Below are positions 23,650 to 34,487 of a stretch of DNA of 64,000 bases, in pieces. A model generated the notes under the pieces. It was not told the origin of the DNA and searched no databases. It saw nothing but the letters and a program-made list of their open reading frames with translations. The stretch comes from Mytilus californianus. Taxonomy: Eukaryota; Mollusca; Bivalvia; Mytilida; Mytilidae. Every line of letters starts with the position of its first letter. Position 1 is the stretch's first letter. The DNA lies in NCBI RefSeq assembly GCF_021869535.1, contig NW_026262734.1, forward strand, positions 72,129,839 through 72,193,838. Reading direction: 5' to 3'. Made by a program: the position numbers and the translations under genes.

Positions 23650-25224
23650 ATGTCTGAAGCTGAGATTTTTAAAAACAAAAATTCCAGGGAAAATTGTCAT
23701 ACATCAGAAAACGGTATTTGCACTAATAGCTTTAGCTCAAAACCTAAAAGTGATAGAAACAAACATTATAAAAAAAACTGTCTTAATCTAAAATGTACAG
23801 GTTTCAATGCTGTATGCCTTAATGTTAGACATATTTTATCTAAATTTGACGAGTTAAAGAATATAATTACTATAAACAACAAATATTTAGATTTATTTGG
23901 ATTAGTTGAAACATTCTTAAAACCTGATATTAACAATGAACAATGTAAAGTGCCAGGATAAAAAATATTCAGAAAAGATCGCCAGAGTAAGGATGGTGGT
24001 GGTCTATTGGTTTATGTCAAAGATTCTATTGCAGTTAAAAATAGATCTGATTTATCAATAAACACATTAGAAACTTTATGGTTAGAGGTAGAATTTCCAA
24101 AATCTAAACCTTTCTTCATTTGTACTGTTTATAGACCACCAAATTCCCTTCAGTCCTGGACAGATCTTTTTGAGGAGGAATTTAACGCAGCTCTTTCAGA
24201 AAACAAAGAGATCATTTTAATGGGGGACTTTAATATTGACTTGATAAAAATTGAAAATAAAAAATGGATGAATTTCATAAACCATTTTAATCTTCAACAA
24301 CAAATTTGCACTGCAACACGTATTAGTGACAAATCAGAAACTCTTATTGATCATATTTACACTACTAATCCTGAAAATATTGCTCATTGTCATGTTCCTT
24401 CATATGCTTTAAGTGACCACTACCCTGTATGCTTAAATAGAAAAATCAATATAAAGGTAAAGAAAGAAAATCATATCGAAATAAAGTATAGGTGTTTCAA
24501 AAACTTTAATGAGGATGCCTTTTGTGCAAACTTACATCAAACCCCTTTTCATATTGTTGAAATGGAAGAAGATATTGATATTTCTGTCGACAAATGGTAT
24601 GAACTTTTTATTCAAGTTATTAACAAGTACGCACCAATGAAAACTAAAAGAGTAAAAACATTTAAACAAGCCGAACGGTTCAATGAAGAAATTAAAAATT
24701 CCATTCAATACAGAAATATGTATCATTCAAAAAAAGATTGGGTAAACTTTAAAAAGTGGCGTAATAAAACAACGTCGTTAATATTTAATGCAAAAAAGGA
24801 ATATTATCAAAACGCTATATCTAGTTCCAAAAATAGTAAAGAACTTTGGAATCACATTAAAGAGTTAAATCCAAAAATGGATAATATTTTTCCACCTAAA
24901 ATGCAGTATGAAAATCAAACTGTTTATAACCCCAAAGATATTGTTAATACACTAAATGTTCATTTTTCTTCCGTAGCTGAAAAACTTATTGGAAATAGTA
25001 CTTCAGATATGGATTTTTCTAAGCTACAAACTTTTACTAGTACAAAATTAAAGGAAACTGAAATTTTTAAATTAAAACTCATTTCTGTTGGAGAGGTGTG
25101 TTCACAACTAAAACACCTTAATATTAATAAATCCGCAGGTTTAGATGGAATTGGTCCAAAACTTTTAAAGCTAAGTGCAGAGATAATATCGCCATCACTA
25201 ACTTTTCTAATAAACAAAGTATAA
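23650..25224 (+). pseudogene. LINE ORF2, endonuclease domain and start of RT, with nonsense codon and frameshift
   Basis: The APE-type endonuclease signatures are all present: LNVRHI, LVETFL, YRPPN, MGDFNIDL, LIDHIY and SDHYPV, in the spacing expected for the first 240 residues of ORF2. A TAA at 23,959-23,961 interrupts the frame between CKVPG and KIFRKDRQ; the same frame resumes, so it is a point nonsense. Downstream comes the RT N-terminal motif INKSAGLDGIGPKLLK. At about 25,218 the frame is lost by one base after SPSLTFLINK. The protein would nick target DNA and start target-primed reverse transcription. The catalytic residues are kept, so the damage is young. Confidence 0.85.
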
Positions 25225-25491
25225 CGTCGAATCGTTTTCCGCAAAAATTTAAACTTGCAAGAGTAACTGCTATACATAAAGGAGGACCAACAGATATTCC
25301 CTCCAGTTATCGTCCAATTTCTATTTTAAATACCATATCTAAAGTTTTTGAGAGACATGTATGTACACAGTTATATGCATTCTTAAATAATAAAAAATTG
25401 TTACATATCGCTCAGTCAGGTTTCAGGCAAGGTCATTCATGTCAAACAGCGCTGACTAAACTAATTGATGAATGGTTAAAATATTTAGACA
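25218..25491 (+). pseudogene. LINE ORF2, RT fingers segment up to the insertion
   Basis: In the shifted frame the protein continues SITSNRFPQKFKLARVTAIH, KGGPTDIPSSYRPISIL, SKVFERH and QSGFRQGHSCQTALTKLIDE, which are RT blocks 1 and 2. It stops at WLKYLD, where the CACTG-ended element enters. The first codons after the insertion are NGEIVGTVFLDFSKAFD, so joining the two sides restores a normal RT order, with the CA at the junction duplicated. Confidence 0.85.
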
Positions 25492-27330
25492 CACTGAAAA
25501 CATAAATTAGTCAATTTGACCAATTTAATTGGTCATTTTGACTGTCCTCTAGATGACAATGCACTTTAATCATTTTGACTATGCTCTTTGTCGTTTGACT
25601 AGATGGGTAGTCACATTTGACTGAGTAGGGTGGTAATTATGACTATGTTTGGAAGTCAAAATGACCATATGTTATACTCGTTATGACGAATTGGATTGTT
25701 CAATTGACTATGCACATTTGTCAGTTTGACAATTGAATGCAGTCCATATGACTTATTGAAATAGTCGTAAGTGACCATGTTGTTTAGTCAACATGATTAC
25801 TGTGAATAGTCACGACTGTTAGACTGTTATTTTATTTTGTGTTTTGTTTTTTGTTCCACCAATTTACTTTGTGTGTGTTTCTATCCGTTTTGTACTTTTA
25901 TGTTTCATTCTTCTGTTATTCTACTTTTTGTTGTTTCTCTTACATAGGATTGACAAATACATCTGGAATATAATATCATTAAAAATACCACAACAGCAAA
26001 ACTAACATCGAAACCGTATAGGACCACAAAGTGCTCAATGTTCAAAACCTTCCTATATCTTCATGATTTTCATGTGTTACCATTACTCAGTGACATATAT
26101 TAAAGTCTAAAAATCAAATAAAGAAAATATATTTATTATAAACTCATTGTTAATTTGAAGTGTTTATTTCAGATATTTTTTCGGTATCAACTGTGTCAGT
26201 GTAATAATCTGTCTGGTCAAAAATCTCTCAGCTATGTTCATACAAATAGCAATGTCTTCATTTGCTGAAAAATATAATTATATCATTTTAGAAGCCAAAA
26301 TATAACAATAAACAAGTATATTAGTCATGTTAAAAGTTAAATGAAAAAACAAATTTTAAAATCTTTGATCTAGTGATTTTGTCTCTCATTTTATACCATT
26401 ATTTTGTAATGTAAGTTCCGGGATCTTGACAGCCACCCATCTTATACCACAACATTGTAAAGTAAGCACCAGGATTTTGACATCCACCTATCTTATACCA
26501 CAACATTGTAATGTAAGCACCGGGATCTTGACAGCCACCCATCTTATACCACAACATTGTGATACAAGCACCAGGATCTTGACAGCCACCCATCTTATAA
26601 CACAACATTGTAATGTAAGCACCAGGATCTTGTCAGCCACTCATCTTATAACACAACATTGTAATGTAAGCACCAGGATCTTGACAGCCACCCATCTTAT
26701 ACCACACCATTGCAATGTAAGCACCAGGATCTTGACAGCCATCCAAGTTATATCACAGCATTGTAATGTAAGCACCAGGATCTTGACAGCTATCCTGAGG
26801 GTTTTTTTTTAATTCATTGTTGTGAATATCGATTTCAGTGTTTATTTTTAACAGTTTTTGATCAGGTGAAAAAGAGATATCGCTAAATACTCTTTTCAAT
26901 CGAAAAAAACGTTGTATGTGTATCAAAATTGATATCCCGTATACATATCTCCCTCTGTTTTGTATTGTCATTAATGTGCCGATATATTACATTCGTTACA
27001 CTTCTTTTTCTCAAATTTAATTTTTGTAAGTTAGAATTAAAACAAATGTACATGATACTTACTTTAAACAATTGGTTTAATTGACAAAATAGCAGTTTCG
27101 TGCCTCCTGGTTTGTTTACATCTATACGATCTAGGGAACAAAGGGAACGCGAAAGAGTGCGCGTGAAAACCGATACTCTACACCACGTGGTGCTGTGACC
27201 ACCTAACATGGTCAATTGACTGTGCAGGTAGTCACAATGACTTGATGGGTAGTCATATATGCTGTTGACTACCTTTCGGCTAATATTTGACTAACTGAAT
27301 AGTCAAAGTGACTAATTTAAATTTTCAGTG
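25492..27330. mobile_element. 1839-bp non-autonomous DNA transposon, CACTG ends, in the LINE RT
   Basis: The left end is CACTGAAAACATAAATTAGT and the right end GACTAATTTAAATTTTCAGTG read towards the junction, an imperfect TIR of about 20 bp. The flanking CA (25,490-25,491 and 27,331-27,332) is a 2-bp target duplication, and removing one copy restores the LINE sequence. Both subterminal regions (25,505-25,830 and 27,195-27,320) are crowded with GTCA/TGAC words in both orientations, often as AGTCAnnnTGACT. This resembles the transposase-binding subterminal repeats of CACTA/CMC elements, whose ends are also CACT(A/G). No transposase is visible, so it is non-autonomous. The superfamily call is inference. 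Confidence 0.75.
26399..26805. repeat. 51-bp tandem repeat inside the CACTG element
   Basis: Eight units, period 51, each with CACCAGGATCTTGACAGCCA and CATCTTATACCACAACATTG. As 51 is 17 codons, both strands stay open and read as 17-residue repeats. These are consequences of the unit length, not genes. Confidence 0.9.
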
Positions 27331-28465
27331 CAATGGAGAAATAGTTGGTACTGTGTTTTTAGATTTCAGTAAGGCTTTTGACCTTATTAACCATGCCATA
27401 CTTTTAGAAAAGTTAAAATTTTATCATATCGGAGAACATTCGATAGATTGGATAAAATCATATTTGTCTGAGAGACAACAAGAAGTTCAATACGCTAACA
27501 TTAAATCTGATAAATCGTTTGTAAAATATGGAGTGCCTCAAGGTTCTATTTTAGGTCCTCTGTTATTTTTAATTTATATAAATGATTTACCACTTCATGT
27601 TAAACAATCCGACATAGATTTATATGCTGATGATTCAACATTGCATTTTCATAATAAAAACATTGAAAAAATAAACAGCATATTGCAAAATGATTTAAAT
27701 GCTATACAATCTTGGTGTAACAATAACAGTATGAAAATTAATGCACAAAAAAACAGTGTATGAAATTGGGTTCAAAACAAAAACTTACACAACTGTCAGA
27801 ATTATGTATTACCGTCAATGAAACATGTATTGAAAATGTCCATTCTTTCAAATTACTTGGAATTGACATTGATGAAAATTTAAGCTGGGAGGATCATGTT
27901 GATCGTATATGCAAGATTATCTCATCTAAAATATCACTTTTGTTTAAAATTAAAGTATATTTGCCTATACATACAAGACAACTATTTTATAATGCATATA
28001 TTCTACCATATATAGACTATTGTAGTTCAGTTTGGGGAAATTTATTACAAAAAGATTCAGATAGAATCATAAAACTTCAAAAAAGAGTAGCAAGAATTAT
28101 ACTCGAATGCGATATTTCTGTTCCATCTAATTTTATGTTTTCATCTTTAAAATGGCTATCTTTTACAAAAAGAATAAAATACCAACAATCAATTCTAATG
28201 TATAAAATTGTAAATGGACTAGCACCTGATTACTTAACAATGCTAAATATTAATGATGTGCAACACCACAACTTACGATCTGTCTCTAATAATGATCTAT
28301 TTGTTCCAAGACCAAACACAAATTTTTATAAAAAAATCTTTTCATTATTCTGCAACAAAGGTATGGAATAATTTACCACTCAAAATAAAAAATTGTCGAA
28401 ATGTGGAATTATTTAAGAAACATTGTTATAATCATTTTCTTGAAAATTCTATGCAAGTCGAATAA
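27331..28465 (+). pseudogene. LINE ORF2, RT catalytic core and C-terminal domain, frameshifted
   Basis: Contains RT motif A (FLDFSKAFDLINH), motif B (GVPQGSILGPLLFLIYINDL) and motif C (LYADDSTL, the catalytic YADD), then the thumb (WCNNNSMKINAQK). At an A-run near 27,747-27,753 the frame shifts to one reading MKLGSKQKL, HSFKLLGIDIDENLSWEDHV and LPYIDYCSSVWG. A second A-run near 28,329-28,335 shifts it again to KKSFHYSATKVWNNLPLKIK and the stop at 28,463-28,465. Both breaks are single-base changes in homopolymers, either natural or a sequencing error. The order and spacing are those of a CR1/Jockey-type ORF2. Confidence 0.85.
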
Positions 28466-28701
28466 TTTGTTTTCTTTCTTTTATTGTAAGAATAAGAAAA
28501 TTTAATCAAAACTTTACCAATTATTGCCATTTATTGCCATTTGTATGTTTGAATGATTGAATTGTGTATATACTAGTAATATATATTGTATTTTAATGTA
28601 TGAATCGAATGTATGAATGTTAACTGTATACATGTATTTTGTTTGAGGGCCTCAATGAAAATTAGACTACTTCTAATTGAGTTACCCTCTTTAAATAAAG
28701 A

Positions 28702-28734
<33 letters not shown>
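28466..28734 (+). other. LINE 3' region with (ATT)n tail
   Basis: About 240 bp of AT-rich 3' UTR, then TTTAAATAAAGAATT and about nine ATT triplets. A simple triplet tail instead of poly(A) is usual for CR1/L2-type LINEs and marks the 3' end of the insertion. Confidence 0.7.
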
Positions 28735-28735
<1 letters not shown>

Positions 28736-29023
28736 ATCATTCGTGACACATCTCTGTCACCCCTACTATCGTTCACTAAAGCATCGTCATTTGATCTTGA
28801 TGGACCAGCAATAAGTTGTGATTCAGGTTGGATTGGTCGGTCCGACATCTCTACTGGATCAGGGTTCGTTACTATCAGATCTCCTTCTGCCTCTACCTCA
28901 ACCCTTACCCTTACGTAGATTTTGGTTGCATGACTGCGTTGTTTCCGAGAGACTCTACGTATCAACGAGAAATAAAAGGAATGATACAGTATGGATTACG
29001 ATGTTGACGTTATTGCTGGGAGC
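28735..29023. other. No gene seen
   Basis: Open frames of about 100-130 codons on both strands cross the ATT tail and this stretch. They depend on the ATT microsatellite (poly-Ile) and have no recognisable domain, so I do not call them. Confidence 0.5.
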
Positions 29024-29281
29024 GTAGTAAGATCGCGATATGAACGTGGTATGATCGTAGTATGGTCGTGGTAAGAGCGTGCTATAATCGCAGTAGAAGC
29101 GTGGTTAGATCGTGTTGCAATCGGATAAATCGTCGTATTGTCGTAGTGAGGACGTGATGAGCGTAGAAAGATCGTGATAATCGTAGTGAGGTCGCAGAAT
29201 AAGCGTGATGAGAACGTGGTATAATCGTAGCGGGATCGTTGTAGAAGCGTAATGAGGACGTAGTAGCAACGTGATTGAAAC
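29024..29281. repeat. 11-bp degenerate minisatellite
   Basis: About 22 units of GTAGTRAGATC-type 11-mers (for example GTGGTATGATC, GTAGTATGGTC, GTGGTAAGAGC, GTAGTGAGGAC), with rare 9-bp units. Every unit keeps GT at the start and C at the end. The array is followed by ACGATCTGAAATTATTTTAG and ATCGCGGTGAGTGTGGTGCG, which look like its continuation or flank. Minus-strand frames through it are artefacts. Confidence 0.75.
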
Positions 29282-29384
29282 GAAAATTTTCATTTTCATG
29301 CCGCTCATACTGCGAGCTCACCACGATCTGAAATTATTTTAGATCGCGGTGAGTGTGGTGCGATCGTGGTCTAGTGGGACTGTG

Positions 29385-30356
29385 GCTTAAGACATTCTAT
29401 TATATCTTTTTCGAAATAAAAATATTCTTTTAAAAATTTTCCAGGTTTGTAAAAAATAATAACTTTGGTTTTAGATAGATTGACCTCTAAACACCATTTT
29501 ACAGTACAAAATTTGGATAAACCATCAAGTCGTTTTTGAAGACCTGCCTTTGAACTAGACAAAAAATAACAAGATCATCTGCATACATGAGGCAGTCAAT
29601 TCAGCGGCCATTTATATCAACAGCATCTGGGGTTTCATGGGTTTCATTAAATGCATCCGGTAAATCATTTATAAAAATCTTGAAAAGGTTGGGATTCAAA
29701 ATATCCCCATGGTTTACTCCAATTTGGGAACAAAAATTAGGAATAATCACATTGTCTATTTTAACACATAATTCACTTTTATTGTACATATCTCTCAGGA
29801 TTGCATGGAAATTACCACCTATATTATGTTTAATAGATATCTAATACTTTAAACCAGAATGAATTACTTTGGCTAACGCTTTTTTTGAAACCAACAAAGA
29901 AAGCATACAGTGTCACACCTTTCATACTTGTGCATTTATAGTTTTTAATACAAACATGTGATCCGATGTCCTACTTTTACTTGAAAAACCAATCTGACAT
30001 GGATTTATTATATTATTTGTTTTTAAATACTTATCTAGCCTTTTGGTTAGTATTGAATTGAACAGTTTTTCTATAGATATATCAATTGCAATACCTCTGT
30101 AGTTTTCCGGTTTAGATGGACCCTCATGCTTTAAAAATTGGAAACATATATGCTGATGACCATTTTTTTTATATATTCCTGTAGAAAATACTTGATTAAA
30201 AAGTTTTTGAAATAATGGAGCCAAAATACTAGCACCACTCTTCAATACTTCATTTGGGATGACATCTAAACCGACTGCCTTGTGATGTGATGTATGAACC
30301 AAAAAAATGATTAATAAATCCATACGAAATTCCAATGAGCAAACTATTTTTTCCAT
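29385..30356 (-). pseudogene. Antisense LINE reverse transcriptase relic (second family)
   Basis: Reading the minus strand from 30,356: HHKAVGLDVIPNEVLKSGA, GPSKPENYRGIAI, KLFNSILTKRLDKYL, NPCQIGFSSKSRTSDHMF (RT N-terminal blocks), then a decayed A motif, then YNKSELCVKIDN, SQIGVNHGDILNP and LFKIFINDLP (motif B), YADDLVIF around 29,570-29,590 (motif C) and LQKRLDGLSKFC with EVNLSKTKVIIF (thumb). It is split among frames, and motif A is frameshifted. The protein differs clearly from the LINE at 21-28 kb (PENYRGI and CQIGF type), so it is another non-LTR clade. Both ends are truncated. Confidence 0.8.
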
Positions 30357-31312
30357 GATTTTGTAGTATAACGAAATCCGAGTTCTATATTTTAATTAGA
30401 TTGAATTAATTATCGACACTTGAAAATGATATTTATTCAAAATGTGATTAAATCTTGATATGTTACAAATTCTTAGGGGAATTAGACAGTTCTGTGCGCT
30501 TTCCATTGGTCAACGCATTGATCATGGAAAAGTCGTCCGCTTGGTCAGCTTGGTCAGGTAATTTCCCCATAAAATTCAATTTTCATATTTTTCTCTCTCT
30601 CTCTCTATCAAGTACATGTATTAATAGAAAAACACAGGCTATTGGGTATCCATCCATGACGCAAAATCAATACATGTACTTCACCAAAAAAAAACCACAC
30701 ACACAAAAAGCAAAGAAACAGCGCTTGTATTGCTGTTCTTCATCTCAAAGTCAAGTAGTATCATGGCTCATGATGGCATTAAAAAAAATGTTATTTATTT
30801 AGATATGTCCTAATCCTAACATCTGATAATTATCAAGGAATATATATCTTCCTACTTTGATATAGTTGTATTGCCATTCGATTTTATTATTTATAGTAGG
30901 CCCCAAGTTAAAATCGGCTCTACACGTTTGGATGTACGCTGGATTACTATATATAACAATCGATTTTGCATGCGCCTGCGCAATGCGAATATTGAAAGTA
31001 CAATACAATAAAAGTTGCAGGAGTTTTGTCACAGCAAGTGTCCTTTAAGGGTATAAAACTGTATAGAAAATTAATTAACTCTATTTCTTGAATAACACAC
31101 AGCATTACACTGGAACTATTTGAATATTAAATATTGGTATTGGTGTTCTAGATGGATGTGTCCGGTGCCTACGCATGCCAATACGAATTTACAGTATAAT
31201 TTGTGATCCAGAAAATTGTATTTAATTAAAATTTACATTTGTGGCATTTTACATTAGAACACCGTCATTTGTATTAAATTAAGCCTTTAAACTGAATAAG
31301 TATATTCAATAT
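30357..31312. other. No gene seen
   Basis: AT-rich sequence with a short CT tract near 30,594-30,607. Short frames on both strands lack any domain pattern. An NRF1-like GCATGCGCCTGCGC lies near 30,969. Confidence 0.45.
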
Positions 31313-31423
31313 TTATAATTTATCCGGTTGTGTCCGTGTGTCGGCTACAAAATGCATGTCAACTATTTTATGCACCGGAACCTTGCCACTAATGCCTTTT
31401 TTCACTTCTTTGGGTGACGCCAT
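31313..31423 (-). CDS. 36-codon antisense ORF with good start context, possible first exon
   Basis: On the minus strand, GAGACAATGGCGTC gives a favourable start context (A at -3, G at +4), and the frame runs MASPKEVKKGISGKVPVH to a TAA at 31,313-31,315. The composition is protein-like (Lys, Val, Asp, His) and the start overlaps a GCCATTGTC word of YY1 type. A TGCGCATGCG word of NRF1 type lies about 500 bp upstream (31,923). I do not recognise the peptide. It may be a first exon whose donor I could not place, a micro-ORF, or chance. Confidence 0.25.
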   Translation of the reverse strand: MASPKEVKKGISGKVPVHKIVDMHFVADTRTQPDKL

Positions 31424-32047
31424 TGTCTCAAAAAATGCCCTTTCTTCCTGTCTTCATGTTTCTAGCAAGTTTATGACCCTCAGCTAATTAACATTTACAA
31501 CAGGTGTTATAAAGTTGTGATTACAGTTAATCCACTTATCGCCATCGGATGGGTCACTAATTCGTTAATTATTAATAAACCTCATAATTGACCACCATAA
31601 TAATTTTCCCAAGAAAAATCAGTCAGTTGGCATTTTAATTTCAATATTTCTCAAGGCCAACGACCACAATTTGCAGTTCGTTTGTCGTAGTTTCGTCATT
31701 TGAACAAAATTGTTTTCCCCCGGACAGTTCGCTTTTTAATTTCAATATTTCTAAAACGATCACAATTTGCAGTTCGTTTGTCATAATTTCGTCAAATGGT
31801 CGTATTTTCGTGATCTTTGGTATAAAACGTTCAATTTCAATTAAAAAGATAGAACTATATTCAAAACGTTCAGAAAAGTTTTCACGAGTCAAACAAGTGC
31901 TTCCTTTACTGTTTACGATCTACTGCGCATGCGTGAAAGTATTTCTATGAATTTATAGACTCTAAAACGTAAAATACGAAATAAATTTAGTTTAAAATAA
32001 ATAGGAGAAACAAATATAGTTCTTACTAAGCAAATCATCTTAAAAAA
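31424..32047. other. No gene seen; short internal duplication
   Basis: TTTAATTTCAATATTTCT plus ACAATTTGCAGTTCGTTTGT occurs twice (about 31,635-31,687 and 31,735-31,783), a local direct duplication of some 50 bp. No coding evidence. Confidence 0.4.
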
Positions 32048-32255
32048 AATGACAATTTACTGCCTTTTTTTTTTTTAAACGAACCAATCCGTAGATGAAT
32101 CCGGATTCATTCTGAATTTATTATCTTCTTGTCACTTCCCGTTAAGCTGGAAAAAAAAGATAATTTACTGCCTTTTTTTTTTTAAACGAACCAATCCGTA
32201 GATGAATCCGGATTCATTCTGAATTTATAATCTACTTGTCACTTCCCGTTAAGCT
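32048..32255. repeat. Tandem duplication of ~109 bp
   Basis: GATGAATCCGGATTCATTC and its flanks, with ACTGCC plus a T-run before and CACTTCCCGTTAAGCTGG after, occur at about 32,048-32,150 and 32,157-32,257. The copies differ at a few bases. The GAATCCGGATTC word is itself a 12-bp palindrome. Confidence 0.7.
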
Positions 32256-32329
32256 GGTCCTCGACTGACTACTACACTTTGTTCATAGTCTATGAACAAA
32301 GTGTAGTAGTCAGTCGAGGACCAGCTTAA
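32249..32329. repeat. 81-bp perfect palindrome (40-bp arms, 1-nt centre)
   Basis: The left arm 32,249-32,288 runs from TTAAGCTGGTCC to TTGTTCATAG. The right arm 32,290-32,329 is its exact reverse complement around a single T at 32,289. The sequence CTTCCCG flanks both outer ends in the same orientation, so the palindrome begins inside the second copy of the adjacent tandem duplication and then returns to normal sequence. This is the footprint expected of a template-switch (snap-back) event. No gene function is implied. Confidence 0.85.
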
Positions 32330-34487
32330 CTTCCCGTTTACATTTCATTTGTAAATCGAAAGTAAACGTGAGGTGGCAGAAACCAGTTATTTTACAATAA
32401 ATCTTTAGAATTTCATGGATTTATGATTTTATTTTCTTGAAAATTCAATCAAGCTTATATACAATTAAAATGTATGGTTTCAAGTAACTAAGATGTGTGC
32501 GTGCTTATGTGAATATATAGAAAACCTTTAAATTTGGGTTTCTGTCCAGCATGGAGATTTTTAAATTTATAAATGCATTGCAAATAAGGCAAAAAATGTG
32601 ATGCTCTGATACCAATCTAATCCTCACCTGCAGAATCCTGCTAAAAGCCGACAAGAATTTTAGGCAAAATTCAAGAGATAAATGATATTCAGTGAATTAG
32701 AGCCTTGTCCGAACCTATCTTTACCATCATAATCTCAAGATATTTTTGTTTACATTAAACTGAATTTTTTCCCCACTTTGATTGGATGCCGTCAAGTGAG
32801 GAGACCACAATTTTGACTTCTGATTGGACCCATTTGTGAAGGAAATCCCCAACCTGTGTATGCAACTACTTACTTGTGTAGTACAATAGTCTAGAATATA
32901 CATTCATTTATTTTTTCAGTCTGCATGATGCAATTATATACCTCAATGCTTAACTATAACCAAATTTCTGCGGTGGGACACATGTTCTGGTACACCAAAA
33001 CTGGTACCTTCCACCTGATCAATTCTCGATTAATTTACAATTTACAGTTATTAGAATCGTTCCAATAAGAATTTGTACAAATCCCGGCTTGGTTCCAACT
33101 TTATAGAAATGAATTCTAAATATCGATCTAAACGTTTTATAAGGATAATGATTATGCAGTGTAATAGTCTTACACTGAAAGTTCTACAAGTTCGTTTATA
33201 CGTACTGTGAATCCTAGTTTAAAAAAAGGGGCCCAACTTTTGTTGATCAGAACTGTCCCCTGAAACTAATTGAAGTGAAATTTTGAACTAGATTTTCAGA
33301 TCTTATATCCTAATCTTCATATTTAAGTGCCACATCTGTCAAATCATGTAATTACTGCCTAGTAAATTTATGCATTAGTCCTTCAAAGTCTGACAAAGAT
33401 GTATAGCTAGTAATATACATACATCCTTGGTCCCTTGCTGTTACCCGGAATAATGTTGTTTTTCATCTTTATTTAAAGATGCATATACAATATTATTTTG
33501 AAACAATACACTTGCGTTCTTGAGTTCTAATTCCATCAACAACTGCCAGTCCATACTTTACCAATGCAATATGACAATTTATTGCCTTTCTTGTTTTCAG
33601 CATACTGTAGGTGCCCTTTTGTTAATTTTCCATATACTGTAGGTGCCCTTTTTATAAATTTTGTGCGCTCTAGATGCCCTTTTTCAATTAGGTTACCATG
33701 CCCTTTTTGTGTGAAAGGGGAAACACTAAATGAGTATTGTAAAATTTCAAACTATCAGCAAACAAGAAGTGGCTATACAGCAGATGTAAAAATGGCTAAA
33801 TTGCTATAACTCAACATTATCAAGCTGCAGACCAAATATTTAATCATTCCTTTAATAGAAGCCAAGAAAACTTTGACGAAAGTTTTCTTTAGACTGACAG
33901 ACAGAGTCAAGCGGTTACTAGACCTGCTTCCACCTTTGGTGACGCAGGTAAAAATACAGTACTCAAATATTTCTCCTGGAAAACAGTCGTTTTCCATGTC
34001 CTGGACTGATAAAATTTTGAATAAAGAATGTAAACCGTGAGAAATTATGAACCTTTCATAAATCATACAACTCAATATTTAACATCTCAAGTTCTACCAA
34101 ATATTCTACTGACTCATTTTACAGATCATTCTATTAAAATTTATAACAACAGTGTATAAGTACAAATAAAACAAAGCGTACAGCAACATAACACAATAAG
34201 CATGCTAAAATAAATTATAGCCGAGGTTTAGACACATGTTAAGCACAAAAATCAACACAAAAAACAGGATACAAAACCTACCATGTATGAGGTACAAAGG
34301 TCCTGTATACACAAAACTCAAGATCAGGAACCTATGGTACTACATATAAAATATTGGAACAGTATGTTGTTGTTAACAGTTTGTGTATATATACAAAAGT
34401 AACATACATGTACAATTTATTATTTTTGATACCAAAAACTATTTTATCTATTTACTTTTACGTTATTACTATTGATTCTTTTATCAC
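32330..34487. other. No gene seen
   Basis: AT-rich with a few short direct repeats, for example the four 'tgccctttt' phrases between 33,612 and 33,707. Open frames are short and have no domain signature. Confidence 0.45.

Larger units (their letters stand above)
21400..28734 (+). mobile_element. CR1-like non-LTR retrotransposon (LINE), interrupted by a DNA element
   Basis: In order: an open ORF1 (21,551-23,512), ORF2 with APE-type endonuclease and reverse transcriptase (from 23,650), a 1839-bp foreign insertion (25,492-27,330), the rest of the RT and C-terminal domain to 28,465, then a 3' region ending AATAAAGAATT and an (ATT)n tail at about 28,708-28,734. An ORF1 combining an SGNH/esterase-like domain with a zinc knuckle, plus a short-repeat 3' tail instead of poly(A), is typical of the CR1 group. 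The 5' limit is approximate. Without the insertion the element is near full length, but ORF2 is dead. Confidence 0.8.

Noticed and set aside
26399..26812. Frames of 128 (+) and 69 (-) codons with 17-residue repeats
   Set aside because: Produced by the 51-bp tandem unit, a multiple of three, open on both strands.
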